Below are positions 8,127 to 16,872 of a stretch of 64,000 nucleotides of DNA, one piece after another. The translations under genes were made by a program, and so were the position numbers. Origin of the DNA: Rhodococcus rhodochrous (GTDB lineage: Bacteria > Actinomycetota > Actinomycetes > Mycobacteriales > Mycobacteriaceae); contig NZ_LT906450.1 in the NCBI RefSeq assembly GCF_900187265.1, forward strand, positions 2,843,444-2,907,443, read 5' to 3'. The notes beneath the pieces were generated by a model. It made no database searches and had not been told where the DNA came from. It worked only from the letters and a program-made list of their open reading frames with translations. Within the stretch, counting starts at the first letter, position 1, and each line of letters begins with the position of its first letter.

Positions 8127-8143
8127 TGAAGCCACGATTCGGA

Positions 8144-8491
8144 TCACGCTGTGCCAGTGAGGACGTCGGTCAGATCGGCGGGAATCGGCATGGGGGTCAT
8201 CAACCCTGCAGCGACGCGGCCGGTGTTGCCTTCGGGGTAACCCCCGAGCGCGGAACCGGGGGCAGCAACCATGATCCGGATGATCTGCCCAAGGGCTTCG
8301 CGACGGTCGCGTTGACGCACCGCGAGACCGAGCATGGCGAGGTGATTGCGAGTGTGCGGCCACGGGTAGGGCTGCGACAGGATGTGCGCGCGTTCGAGAT
8401 GGGTCCACCGCTCGGCTGCAGTGTGAGTGTGTCGAGCGGCGGTCATCTCCGCGGCATACCAGGCTCGGACAGTTGCAGGCATTGGACTCAT
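8144..8491 (-). CDS. DUF3703 family protein
   Basis: This 115-residue soluble protein matches the DUF3703 family by its WTHLERAHILSQ helix, the repeated NHLAMLGLAVRQRDRREALGQ region and the C-terminal AAPGSALGGYPEGNTGR and MPIPADL motifs. Function is unknown. Members are often found beside metal-resistance genes. Here it begins 10 bp after the metal P-type ATPase stop on the same strand, so it is probably cotranscribed with the CmtR-like regulator and the ATPase. An IS256 element inserted just 17 bp downstream of its stop. Confidence 0.8.
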   Translation of the reverse strand: MSPMPATVRAWYAAEMTAARHTHTAAERWTHLERAHILSQPYPWPHTRNHLAMLGLAVRQRDRREALGQIIRIMVAAPGSALGGYPEGNTGRVAAGLMTPMPIPADLTDVLTGTA

Positions 8492-8501
8492 GGAAGGCCC
8501 T

Positions 8502-10466
8502 TCAGGAAGAAAAGGATTCTCGTACCCCAGGATTCGACGCAGGTGCCGCCGATCCGGAGATTGTCAGGGGGCGAGCGCGTCCGGCGCGGACCCCGTTGGC
8601 GATCACGATGATCTCGGCGACCTCGTGAACCAGGACAACCGCCGCCAGGCCGAGTACCCCGAACAGGGCCAGGGGCATCAGGACGGTGATGATCGCGAGC
8701 GAGAGGCCGACGTTCTGCAACATGATCGTTCGTGATCGGCGGGCATGCTGCAGGGCTTGAGGTAGATGCCGTAGGTCCTCACCCATCAGGGCGACGTCGG
8801 CGGTTTCGATGGCCACGTCGGTGCCCATCGCGCCCATCGCGATCCCCAGATCGGCGGTGGCCAGGGCCGGGGCGTCGTTGACACCGTCGCCGACCATCGC
8901 CGTCGGCCGTGTACCGCGGAGGGTGTCGATGATGTGGGCCTTGTCCTCCGGACGCAGATCGGCGTGCACCTCGTCGATACCGACATCGGTGGCCAACGCT
9001 CGTGCGGTGCGCTCGTTGTCGCCGGTGAGCATCGCCACGGTGTAACCGTCGCGGCGCAGCCCCGCGACGACGTCGCGGGCTTCGGGACGCAGTTCGTCGC
9101 GCACCGCGATCGCCCCGATCAGGGTGCCGTCGCGTTCGATGAGCACCGCAGTGGCTCCGGCGTGCTGCATCCGCTCGATATCGGCAGCCAGAGAGCCCGG
9201 GTCGATCCACCCGGGCCGGCCCAGACGGGCAGGAATGCCGCCGACGTGACCGGTCAGTCCGGCACCGGGGACCGCGTCGACGTCCTCGGCGGGGGTGTAG
9301 TCGTCGACGGCGGCGAGGATCGCTGCAGCGAGGGGGTGCTCACTGCGTGCCTCGAGCGCAGCGGCGACATTCAGAACGTCGGCGCGGGTGGCGCCGCCGG
9401 TGGTGGCAACGTCGATGACCTCGGGGCGGTTCCGGGTCAGGGTGCCCGTCTTGTCCAACGCGACGGTGCGGATCCGGCCCAACGCTTCGAGGGCGGCACC
9501 GCCCTTGACCAGGACGCCGAGCTTGGAGGCGGCGCCGATCGCGGCGACCACGGTCACCGGGATCGCGATGGCCAGCGCACACGGGGACGCGGCGACCAGC
9601 ACGACGAGGGCGCGTTCGATCCACACCAGCGGATCACCGAATACGCTGCCGATCGCGGCGATCAACGCCGCGGCAACCATCACTCCCGGCACCAGGGGCT
9701 TGGCGATCTTGTCGGCCAGACGCTGGGCCTCGCCCTTGCGGGATTGCTCGGCCTCCACGATTTTCACGATCTTGGCCAGCGAGTTGTCCTGCGCGCCGGC
9801 GGTGACCTCGACCTCGAGCACGCCGGTGCCGTTGATCGACCCGGCGAACACCTCGGAGCCCGGTCCGGCCTCGACCGGCACCGATTCCCCGGTGATCGCG
9901 GAGGTGTCCAGGGCGGTGCGCCCGGTGCGGATGGTGCCGTCGGTGGCGAGCCGCTCCCCGGGTTTGACGATCATGATCTCCCCGAGCCCCAACTCCGCGG
10001 GGGCGACGGTCTGTTCACGGCCGCCGCGCAGGACGGTGGCAGTGTCCGGCACCAGATTCAGCAGGGCGCGCAGGCCCCGTCGGGTGCGAGTGACCGCGTA
10101 CTCTTCGAGACCCTCACTGATGGCGAACAGGAACGCGAGCATCGCGGCTTCGCCGACCTCGCCGAGCAGCACGGCGCCGACGGCAGCGATCGTCATCAGG
10201 GTCCCGACCCCGATCTTGCCGCGGGCCAGCCGCTTGAGGGTCGAGGGGACGAAGGTGTAGCCGGCGACGACCAGCGCCACCGCCTCGAAGCCCGTCCCGA
10301 GAGCGTCGGGCCCACCGGTGACGCGGACGATCAGGGCCGCAATCAGCAGGACACCCGCGGCGGCGGCCGCCCGGATCTCGGTGACCTGCCACCACTTGTC
10401 GGGCTCCTGGTCGTCTTCGCCCTCGACGCGGGGTTCGTCGGGGCCGCATCCGCAGGCGTCGCTCAT
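8502..10466 (-). CDS. soft-metal P1B-type ATPase (Cd/Pb/Zn exporter class)
   Basis: This 654-residue membrane ATPase has all P-type motifs: TGES at about 192-195, the metal-binding SPC at 294-296 in the sixth transmembrane helix, the phosphorylated Asp338 in DKTGTLT, the SEHPLAAAI nucleotide-domain motif typical of P1B pumps, and GDGVND. The N-terminus has no full heavy-metal-associated domain, only a short CGC (Cys5, Cys7). I took the ATG at 10466, which overlaps the regulator stop by 4 bp (ATGA). SPC together with a CmtR-like sensor points to Cd(II), Pb(II) or Zn(II) rather than copper. It resembles mycobacterial CtpG, but I would not fix the name. Confidence 0.9.
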   Translation of the reverse strand: MSDACGCGPDEPRVEGEDDQEPDKWWQVTEIRAAAAAGVLLIAALIVRVTGGPDALGTGFEAVALVVAGYTFVPSTLKRLARGKIGVGTLMTIAAVGAVLLGEVGEAAMLAFLFAISEGLEEYAVTRTRRGLRALLNLVPDTATVLRGGREQTVAPAELGLGEIMIVKPGERLATDGTIRTGRTALDTSAITGESVPVEAGPGSEVFAGSINGTGVLEVEVTAGAQDNSLAKIVKIVEAEQSRKGEAQRLADKIAKPLVPGVMVAAALIAAIGSVFGDPLVWIERALVVLVAASPCALAIAIPVTVVAAIGAASKLGVLVKGGAALEALGRIRTVALDKTGTLTRNRPEVIDVATTGGATRADVLNVAAALEARSEHPLAAAILAAVDDYTPAEDVDAVPGAGLTGHVGGIPARLGRPGWIDPGSLAADIERMQHAGATAVLIERDGTLIGAIAVRDELRPEARDVVAGLRRDGYTVAMLTGDNERTARALATDVGIDEVHADLRPEDKAHIIDTLRGTRPTAMVGDGVNDAPALATADLGIAMGAMGTDVAIETADVALMGEDLRHLPQALQHARRSRTIMLQNVGLSLAIITVLMPLALFGVLGLAAVVLVHEVAEIIVIANGVRAGRARPLTISGSAAPASNPGVRESFSS

Positions 10467-10834
10467 GCCGTCACTCCCGTGTCGGTGTCGGTGCCGTAGT
10501 TCGGGCACAGCGCGACGGCGTTGCCCGTGGCGGCCAGGAGGGTTTCGGCCGAGGCCAGCAGGTCGAGCAGTTCCAGTCGGGCCAGCGAGTAGAACACCTG
10601 CCGGCCCTGCGGGCGGCCTTGCACCAGGCCGCAGTCCCGCAGGCATGCCACGTGCGCCGACACTGTCGATTGCGCCAATCCCAGCTCGCCGACCAGGTCC
10701 GCTACTCGGGATTCCCCGGCGGCGAGGCGGCGCACGATGGCCAGGCGGGTGCCGTCGGAGAGACTGTGGAACAACGCTGCTGCAGAGTCGAGACTTTCAC
10801 CGAAGCAGGTCGTCGCTCGCTCATTCATCGTCAT
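10463..10834 (-). CDS. CmtR-like ArsR-family Cd(II)/Pb(II) sensor
   Basis: This winged-helix repressor is about 123 residues long from ATG 10834 (ATG 10828 and an earlier start at 10858 are alternatives). The recognition helix carries HVACLRDCGLV, with cysteines at 64 and 68 and a third at 110 (ALCPNYG). This spacing (4, then 42) is nearly that of M. tuberculosis CmtR (Cys57, 61, 102), which binds Cd(II) and Pb(II). It overlaps the ATPase start by 4 bp and so heads a regulator-pump-DUF3703 operon. The 10858 start is disfavoured because it would begin inside the palindromic upstream region. Confidence 0.85.
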   Translation of the reverse strand: MTMNERATTCFGESLDSAAALFHSLSDGTRLAIVRRLAAGESRVADLVGELGLAQSTVSAHVACLRDCGLVQGRPQGRQVFYSLARLELLDLLASAETLLAATGNAVALCPNYGTDTDTGVTA

Positions 10835-10867
10835 AAAACGATGATATTGAGGAAACATGATTAATCA
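10831..10867. promoter_or_regulatory. candidate operator of the CmtR-like repressor
   Basis: The AT-rich stretch at the regulator start holds two palindromes: TCAT-AAAACG-ATGA at 10831-10844 and a perfect 10-mer TGATTAATCA at 10858-10867. Their placement over the likely promoter suggests autoregulation. This is inference from symmetry and position only. Confidence 0.45.
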
Positions 10868-10982
10868 AGCGGAGGGAGCGGGACAACGCGCGTTCTACTC
10901 CGCCAGTGCGGACTCCGACAACGGTCGCGAATGATGACGGCTGGCGGATTCTCGGACCGGCTCGTCACGACTCAAGGGACGT

Positions 10983-11849
10983 TCACAGACTGGCCGGCTG
11001 GCTCCCAGCCTGGAACGGCCAACGGGTCGCATGCCAGTTCTGCCTCGCGGGAGGATCGCCTTGCTCAGACTGTCCAGGCCGGTCGCCAGGTCCTCGCACG
11101 GGAGAGCCGATCGTGTCGACGAATCGACGGCACAGCTCGTCGAGCACCTCGGTGATGGGCATGTCGGTGGTGCCGTAGCGCAACTGTCGGCTCGGCTGAA
11201 GGTCGGCGAGGGCAGCGAACTCGATCAGATTCTGCTGGGCATGACACAGCTTCGCCGGTGCAGCGAGGACAGCAGCGTCACGCAGGTCGTATCGGCAGAA
11301 CGGTCTCACACGCCCCGGGCGTTGCGGTTCGCGAGCATGGCGCTGCGGGCACTGCCACGGCGGGGCCAGAGCGCTCATCCACGCCGTTCCTGTCCACGGC
11401 ACCTGACCGCAGCCTTCGCATGTCGACTGCAGATACACCTGGTGGCGTACACAGAGCGGCAGCAGCGGATTGGCCCAGCCTGCATGCCACCACGGATCGG
11501 GTTCGGCCAGGCATCGGGCACAGAAACGCGATCCTCCCCGGTCGGGCCGAATGTGGCGGTGGTGCACCAGGTACCGTGCCGCGGCGGCATCGATCGGCCG
11601 GCCCCACAGGGCGGCGCGCAGGTCACCGGCAGGGACACCGAGGTGAGCGGCGATCCACCGAGCGTGCAGGCTCAGGTGCTCGAGAACGAGGTGATATCCG
11701 GTCGGGCTCCGCGGCACACGGAGCTCGCGCAAAATCTGGATCGGGGTCAGTTGGTAGCGACAGCCGACGCGCATCAGCCAGCCCGGCAGATACTCGGCGG
11801 GATGTAGTTGCACGGTGATCGGCCACCGGTCGACTCTTATCGTGGCCAT
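10983..11849 (-). CDS. tniQ: TniQ-family transposition target-selection protein
   Basis: This protein has about 288 residues from ATG 11849 (a start at 11927 would overlap tniB by 32 bp). The N-terminus RVDRWPITVQLHPAEYLPGWL is the typical TniQ opening. Zinc-finger cysteines follow in RFCARCLAEPDPWW and in TCEGCG, with a further histidine/cysteine pair at LCVRHQ. TniQ/TnsD proteins link the transposase to target DNA in Tn7-like elements. It is the last gene of a four-gene tns/tni operon, so target choice should depend on it. Confidence 0.82.
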   Translation of the reverse strand: MATIRVDRWPITVQLHPAEYLPGWLMRVGCRYQLTPIQILRELRVPRSPTGYHLVLEHLSLHARWIAAHLGVPAGDLRAALWGRPIDAAAARYLVHHRHIRPDRGGSRFCARCLAEPDPWWHAGWANPLLPLCVRHQVYLQSTCEGCGQVPWTGTAWMSALAPPWQCPQRHAREPQRPGRVRPFCRYDLRDAAVLAAPAKLCHAQQNLIEFAALADLQPSRQLRYGTTDMPITEVLDELCRRFVDTIGSPVRGPGDRPGQSEQGDPPARQNWHATRWPFQAGSQPASL

Positions 11850-11895
11850 AGTGGTTCCCCAACCACTGAGCCGGCCAGGGCGGGACCAGCCGGTA

Positions 11896-12960
11896 TCAGC
11901 CGGTGCGGGCGGCGGATTCGCTGGCATTGTCGACGGTCGCGGTCGTAATCAACTCAGCAGTGACGGCTTCGACGCCGGTGACGATCGCGAGATACGAGAT
12001 CCGGTCGAGCAGATTCGTCAACGACGCGATCCGCCCCTGGGTGCGGCGGTGCAGCAGCCGAGCATGCTCGCACAGCATCCCGTCATGGCTGCCGGCGAGG
12101 GTGAGGTGTTCTTCGGCGGTGCGCAGCAGCGCGAGCCAGCCGCGCATCCCGGTGTCGGTGTCGATGCTGAACGGGGCAACCGGGCAGCGGGTGGCGCGGC
12201 GGCTGGTCTGGGCGTAGACGGTGTGCTCGCCGAGCAGGCCTTCGTCGAAGAAGCGTTTGGCGGTCAGATTCACCCCGACGTAAATGAAGGTAGCGGCCAT
12301 GTCGTTGGCCAAACCCTTGAGATGGTTCGATACCTCCAGGCCGTTGCGGTGCCGGAAGTCGACGAAGTGCAGATCGTCGAGCACGATCAACCGGGTACCG
12401 CAGGAGGTGACACAGTCCACCGCCAAGGCCCCGAGTTTCGAGGTGGAGGCACGGTCCACGGCCGGATGGCCGTAGAACCGCAGGATCTGCTGATTGAGGC
12501 CTTTGAGGGTGACCCCGGCGCTGAGCGGGATGAACGCCACCGGCCACCGTTGATGCCCCTCCACGGTGAGGGGTCCGTCGCGGCGCAGAACTCGCCGGTG
12601 GACGTCGCGGGCATAGCGGGTGGCGATGGTGGTCTTGCCGAGGCCGGGTTCGGCGTCGATGACCACCGAGCCGCGCAGCTTGTCGCCGTCCCGATACGCC
12701 GAGGCCATCACCTGATCGCAGATCCCGTAGGCGGCGGCGAGTTGGCTGGTCTTGATCGTCGGCAGGTTCGCGTTCCACACCATCCGGGCTTCGTTGTAGT
12801 CCTCGAGCTCCTCCTGCGACAGTCGGGACATCGCGGTGCGGGAGAGGACCTCGAACGGTTCACGCGGTGGGGCGGTGACGAAGGCGTGCCAGCCCTGTTT
12901 GCGGGAGAGCTGGTAGCGGACAGTGCCATACGTTGCCAGCCAGGTGGCCCAGGGGTTCAT
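11896..12960 (-). CDS. tniB: TniB/TnsC-type AAA+ transposition ATPase
   Basis: This 354-residue AAA+ ATPase has its Walker A in AEPGLGKTT (residues about 100-108) and Walker B in LIVLDDLHFV. The ATG at 12960 overlaps the tniA stop by 4 bp. The long in-frame extension upstream only mirrors tniA. TnsC/TniB proteins assemble on target DNA and activate the transposase, which matches its place between tniA and tniQ. The C-terminal part (LLHRRTQGRIASLTNLLDRI) is the usual TniB tail. Confidence 0.87.
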   Translation of the reverse strand: MNPWATWLATYGTVRYQLSRKQGWHAFVTAPPREPFEVLSRTAMSRLSQEELEDYNEARMVWNANLPTIKTSQLAAAYGICDQVMASAYRDGDKLRGSVVIDAEPGLGKTTIATRYARDVHRRVLRRDGPLTVEGHQRWPVAFIPLSAGVTLKGLNQQILRFYGHPAVDRASTSKLGALAVDCVTSCGTRLIVLDDLHFVDFRHRNGLEVSNHLKGLANDMAATFIYVGVNLTAKRFFDEGLLGEHTVYAQTSRRATRCPVAPFSIDTDTGMRGWLALLRTAEEHLTLAGSHDGMLCEHARLLHRRTQGRIASLTNLLDRISYLAIVTGVEAVTAELITTATVDNASESAARTG

Positions 12961-15011
12961 TCGTCGAACACCTCGAACACGTCTTCGTCGGGATGCTCCG
13001 CGTAGTACCGGTCGAATACGTCGACGTCGTCGACCACCTCCAACCGTTGAGTTCGACTGGTGGCGAGTTCGTCGAGCAGCTCGGCGACGCCCGGCACGGA
13101 CGCAGTGTCGCGTTCGTCGTCGATACCGGACTGCTGTCCTTCGGTTTCCGGATGCGGGCGGTGGGCACTGAGTCGGCGGGCCAGGGCGCGGTCGCGGCGT
13201 GTCGCGACGTCGTCTCGGCTCCACGCGAGCAGCAGATCCCGTACCGCGGCGGCGGGATCGAAGTGGCGATGCTCGCGCACGGCGATGCGTTTGGCGTAGT
13301 CGGCGGCGTCCCTGCTGAACGGCTGGTTCAGGCAAGCGCCGTGCTCCCACACCAACTGATGCCAACGGTGGCTGTCCGGGTCCTGGAACCAGGCGTGCCG
13401 GATGTCGTGATTGTCGACGAAGATCGGCCACTTGCCGGCGTGCACACCGCCATACGGCGAACGGGTGGTGCGATACAAGGTGAGCCCGGATCCGTCGTAA
13501 CGCAGTCCGTCGACCTCGACGCCGTAGTGCTGGATCGTACGCCAACGCACATCGAGGAACTCATACGCCAGATCCGGATTCGCCGGCAACAGCAGACCAC
13601 CCGATTTGGCGACCCCGATCTCGAACATCTCGCTCGGCGAAAACCCCACCCGCGGCAGTTCCGGCACGCACAGCCCGTCATGTCGGGTGTGGTGATAGAC
13701 CCGGCCCACCCATTCCCGGATGATCTGCTCGAGTTCGCTGGCGTAGTAGAACGCGGCGTCTTCGACGTCTTTGCCCCGTGAGTACACGTCCGGGCCCTTG
13801 TAGGCGGGCAGGTGCTGTAGCAGTGATTCGCGCAGGGTGCGGAAGAAGCGTTCGACGGTGGGTTTGTCGGTGGGCTTGTGCGGGATCGCCGGCTGAACGG
13901 TGATACCCAGTCGGGCGCAGACTCCGATCACATGAGAGGACAGGTACTGCTTGCCGTGATCGACGACGATCGCCTCGGGCAGACATGCCGGTAGATCCCC
14001 GACGCGTCGCTGGGAGATCCCGTCCGGGGACTCGGTGCCGACGAGCAGGTTTCGCGGCACCCCGTGATACGGCCAGAGTTGATCCGCAGTCGGGTCGGTG
14101 TCGCGGGCGGGAGTGATGCACTGGTACAGCACATTCGCCACGTCCTGGGACCGCGTCGATAGCGGTGTCAGGCGCAGTCCGAGGATGCAGCGGGTGAACA
14201 GGTCCATCGCCACGGTCAACTCCACCCCAACCCAGCGCATGGTGACCGGTTCCATCGCGAACATATCCAGCGCGGTGGTATCGAGCACCACGTACTCCCC
14301 CGGACGGGTCGCGCGCAGTCGGCCGAGGACACCGCGGGGCCGGTCCGCCACCGACCGCCGGCCTTTCGCGCTACCGAACGCGTGCCGCCCCTTCGACAAT
14401 GTCTTCACCCGCCGGTATGCCGTGCTCAGGGAGGGCAACGGCACCATGCCCGGCCCGAATTCTGCTTCCAGGTCCTTGGCAACGGCATCGATGACCGCGC
14501 CGATCGTCGGGGTCGAGACGGTGACGTACCTATCGAGCACCCGCACACATGCTGCGTCCCACCGGTGATCGACACTGGTGGCGTAGCGGCTACGGATCCG
14601 ACTGTCCGTGAGTCCGGCAACTCCTGCCGCGCGGTATCCGGCGATCCAGCGGTACAGGGTGCGCACAGAGACGTGAAGTTCCGCCGCTCTGGTGGCCAAC
14701 ACCGATTCGAGTTCGGCGCCGGAGGTCGCAACCTCGGTCAGGATGCCGCGGACGTGTTCGGCTCGTGTTTCCAGTTCCTGAATCTGGGTTGCGGTCAGCG
14801 AGGAGAGCACTACGGCAGCAGGGTCAGCGGAGGCGGTGTCGTCCGGCGGTGAGATCGCTGTTCCCCGTGCCGCGATCTCGGTGACCGCGACACGCTGCAT
14901 CCGCTCTCCGGACCGGAGGGTGACATCGTGTCCCTGCAGCGCCACGACTTCCCATGAGCAGCCGTCGAGCCAGACCTTGATTCCTGCACGTAGTTCGACG
15001 ATGTTGGTCAC
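12957..15011 (-). CDS. tniA: TniA/TnsB-type DDE transposase
   Basis: This transposase has about 684 residues from a GTG at 15011 that overlaps the tnsA stop (GTGA). An N-terminal helix-turn-helix region (VSVRTLYRWIAGYRAAG) precedes the rve integrase core. First Asp: EYVVLDTTALDMF. Second Asp: AIVVDHGKQYLSS. Catalytic Glu: TDKPTVERFFRTLRE. A Mu-type C-terminal beta-barrel region follows. It should make the 3' cuts and join strands, working with the adjacent TnsA-like nuclease. Confidence 0.9.
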   Translation of the reverse strand: MTNIVELRAGIKVWLDGCSWEVVALQGHDVTLRSGERMQRVAVTEIAARGTAISPPDDTASADPAAVVLSSLTATQIQELETRAEHVRGILTEVATSGAELESVLATRAAELHVSVRTLYRWIAGYRAAGVAGLTDSRIRSRYATSVDHRWDAACVRVLDRYVTVSTPTIGAVIDAVAKDLEAEFGPGMVPLPSLSTAYRRVKTLSKGRHAFGSAKGRRSVADRPRGVLGRLRATRPGEYVVLDTTALDMFAMEPVTMRWVGVELTVAMDLFTRCILGLRLTPLSTRSQDVANVLYQCITPARDTDPTADQLWPYHGVPRNLLVGTESPDGISQRRVGDLPACLPEAIVVDHGKQYLSSHVIGVCARLGITVQPAIPHKPTDKPTVERFFRTLRESLLQHLPAYKGPDVYSRGKDVEDAAFYYASELEQIIREWVGRVYHHTRHDGLCVPELPRVGFSPSEMFEIGVAKSGGLLLPANPDLAYEFLDVRWRTIQHYGVEVDGLRYDGSGLTLYRTTRSPYGGVHAGKWPIFVDNHDIRHAWFQDPDSHRWHQLVWEHGACLNQPFSRDAADYAKRIAVREHRHFDPAAAVRDLLLAWSRDDVATRRDRALARRLSAHRPHPETEGQQSGIDDERDTASVPGVAELLDELATSRTQRLEVVDDVDVFDRYYAEHPDEDVFEVFDE

Positions 15012-15730
15012 GGCGTGCTCCTTACACCGGACACCTGCGACTGTCCGGACAGCGGCACCGTCAGGTCCACCGACCACAGACCGGACCACAGCTTCGCCAG
15101 CACCGCGATTCGCGAGCCGGGCCTGTTCACCGATGCGGCGAGGTCGTCGAGGGTCATCCCGGGCACTGCGACGCTGTCGAGTGCCCTCATCACCGCGGGG
15201 TCGATCCACTCGCTACGACGAGCGCCCCCGAGGATTCGGAGGTTCGCCAGCACTACTGGGTTTGCACCGGTCCACACTTCATACGACCAGCCCCGACTCG
15301 AACACAGTCGTTCGGTCCAGGCGAACACCTGCGCAACTGCGTCGCGACGGGCGAACTCGGCGGGTTTGACGTCGACGACCGTGAATCCGCCGTCTGTGCG
15401 TTGGAGCAGCAGATCGGGCGCATGCCGACGCATGGTCTTCCCGTCCGGGCCGCACAGCCACATCGGCTGTGCGGCGATCCGCACCACTTCCGGTGCGTAG
15501 TCCGCCAGCCACAACCGGTCCAGTTCGAGTCGGCTCTCGTAGAGGACGTGGCCACGGTTGGTGGCCGACCAGAACATCCCGGAATAGTGGCGCTGATGGG
15601 GGTGACTGCGGACTTTCCGTACCGGCAGGCCCAGGATCATCCGATAGGGATCTGCCGCAGCGAGGGTCGTCGCGACAGGATCACCTGATTCCTGCACGTA
15701 CCTGACCTCAACCTCGCTGGTCCGGGGCAC
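15008..15730 (-). CDS. tnsA: TnsA-like endonuclease subunit of a heteromeric transposase
   Basis: This 240-residue protein has the restriction-like catalytic residues of TnsA: Glu65/Glu69 in YESRLELDRL, Asp106 in HAPDLLL and Lys122 in VVDVKP. In Tn7, TnsA cuts the 5' strands so that transposition is cut-and-paste. This gene is first in the operon and nearest the element end, as in Tn7, with a 4-bp overlap to tniA. The combination with TniA/TniB/TniQ-like partners marks the element as Tn7-like rather than Tn5053-like, which lacks TnsA. Confidence 0.82.
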   Translation of the reverse strand: MPRTSEVEVRYVQESGDPVATTLAAADPYRMILGLPVRKVRSHPHQRHYSGMFWSATNRGHVLYESRLELDRLWLADYAPEVVRIAAQPMWLCGPDGKTMRRHAPDLLLQRTDGGFTVVDVKPAEFARRDAVAQVFAWTERLCSSRGWSYEVWTGANPVVLANLRILGGARRSEWIDPAVMRALDSVAVPGMTLDDLAASVNRPGSRIAVLAKLWSGLWSVDLTVPLSGQSQVSGVRSTP

Positions 15731-15749
15731 TTTTTCAGGGTCCCGCTAC

Positions 15750-15835
15750 TGACACGAATTTGAGAAACCGACACGCCGCTGACAGGCGACTGACATGAAA
15801 TTGAGAAACTGACACCGAATCCGAGAACCTACACA
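15750..15835. repeat. terminal transposase-binding repeats; probable right end of the Tn7-like element
   Basis: Three related 25-bp repeats lie outside tnsA: 15750-15774, 15791-15815 and 15810-15834. The pattern is TGACAyGAAwTTGAGAAAC followed by yGACAC; the third copy is more diverged and overlaps the second by 6 bp. Read inward on the minus strand the outermost sequence begins TGTGTAGG, consistent with the TGT termini of this transposon class. The boundary is therefore placed at about 15835. No target duplication can be confirmed, because the other end is not in view. Confidence 0.7.
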
Positions 15836-15998
15836 AACCGAATAAATCGGGCGAATTCTCGACCTGGTGTTATGTCAGTCGTGGTTTACAGGGGATCGAT
15901 GCTGCTAATTGACATTAGCGCACCATCACCGTCGAAACCCCAGCTGAGCGCGTTTTCCTACCCGAAAGCATCGGTGCGGACCGGTAGGCTCTCGTTCC

Positions 15999-16860
15999 GT
16001 GCCCGACGACCTGCTGATGCGCCGCCCGGACCCCTCCGACGCCTCTGTATCGCCCGCTTCGGACCCGTCTGCGCCGTCCGTGCCGGCTCTGCCGGCCGAG
16101 ACCCTCACGCAGGTGGCCGGGACGGCGGCGCGGTCGCGCTCCGAGTCGACGCGCCGCAACTATGCCGCCAACTAGGCCCGGTTCACCGCCTGGTGCCAGC
16201 GCGAAGGGCACAGCCCATTGCCGGCGCATCCGCTCACTGTTGCCGCCTATCTCTTGGGCGCCGCCGCGACGGTGACGGAGGCGGGGGAGCGGGCCTACTC
16301 GCCCGCCACGTTGGCCCGCTGGGTGGCGGGCATCGGCTTCCACCACCGCCGCGCCGGGCATACGGCTCCCGGCAGCAACGAGTTGGTCGCCGCGACCTGT
16401 CCGGGATCCGGCGGGACTATGCAGCGGCGGGGGAGCGGCCCCGCACCCCGCGGGCGCCACTGCTGACCGCCGACGTCGTCACCATCGTCGACAAGGCGCG
16501 GGCAGACTGTACGAGTTGGGCGGATGAGGTCCTCGAACGCCGCGACTCCGCCATCTTCTTGGTGGGGTTCGCCGGCGCGTTCCGCCGCAGCGAACTCGTC
16601 GCGCTCATGTGCAGCGATGTCTCGCTGCACCGGCTCGACGGCCTGCACATCGGCCTCCGGAAATCGAAGACCGATCAGGAGGGGCGGGGGAGTATCCGGG
16701 CGCTGCCGTTCACCCGCAGTCATGCGAGTTGCCCGCCGTGTGCGTGGCTGCGGTGGGCGCAGGTCGTCGCCGCCTTCGACGCCGGTGGCCGGTCCGCCGT
16801 CATTCGCCTGCTCCGCAACGCCGAGCCGTTCGCGGCACATGTGTGCCGCGGAACCAGGCC
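15999..16860 (+). pseudogene. broken tyrosine-recombinase/integrase gene
   Basis: Translation from GTG 15999 gives a phage-integrase-like N-terminus (STRRNYAAN). An in-frame TAG follows at 16173-16175, then continuing homology (ARFTAWCQREGHSPLPAHPLT), a frameshift near 16400, and a core segment with FLVGFAGAFRRSELVAL holding the first catalytic Arg. The C-terminal catalytic His, second Arg and Tyr are missing because an IS256 remnant replaces them near 16.87 kb. With one stop, one frameshift and a truncation it cannot be functional. It lies just outside the Tn7-like end. Confidence 0.72.
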
Positions 16861-16872
16861 GCGCATGGTGCG

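Noticed and set aside
10926-10960. Possible left terminus of the Tn7-like element (GGATTCTCGGACCGG and GTCACGACTC)
   Set aside because: Only weakly similar to the terminal repeats at 15.75-15.84 kb, needs gaps to align and has no TGT start or matching target duplication.
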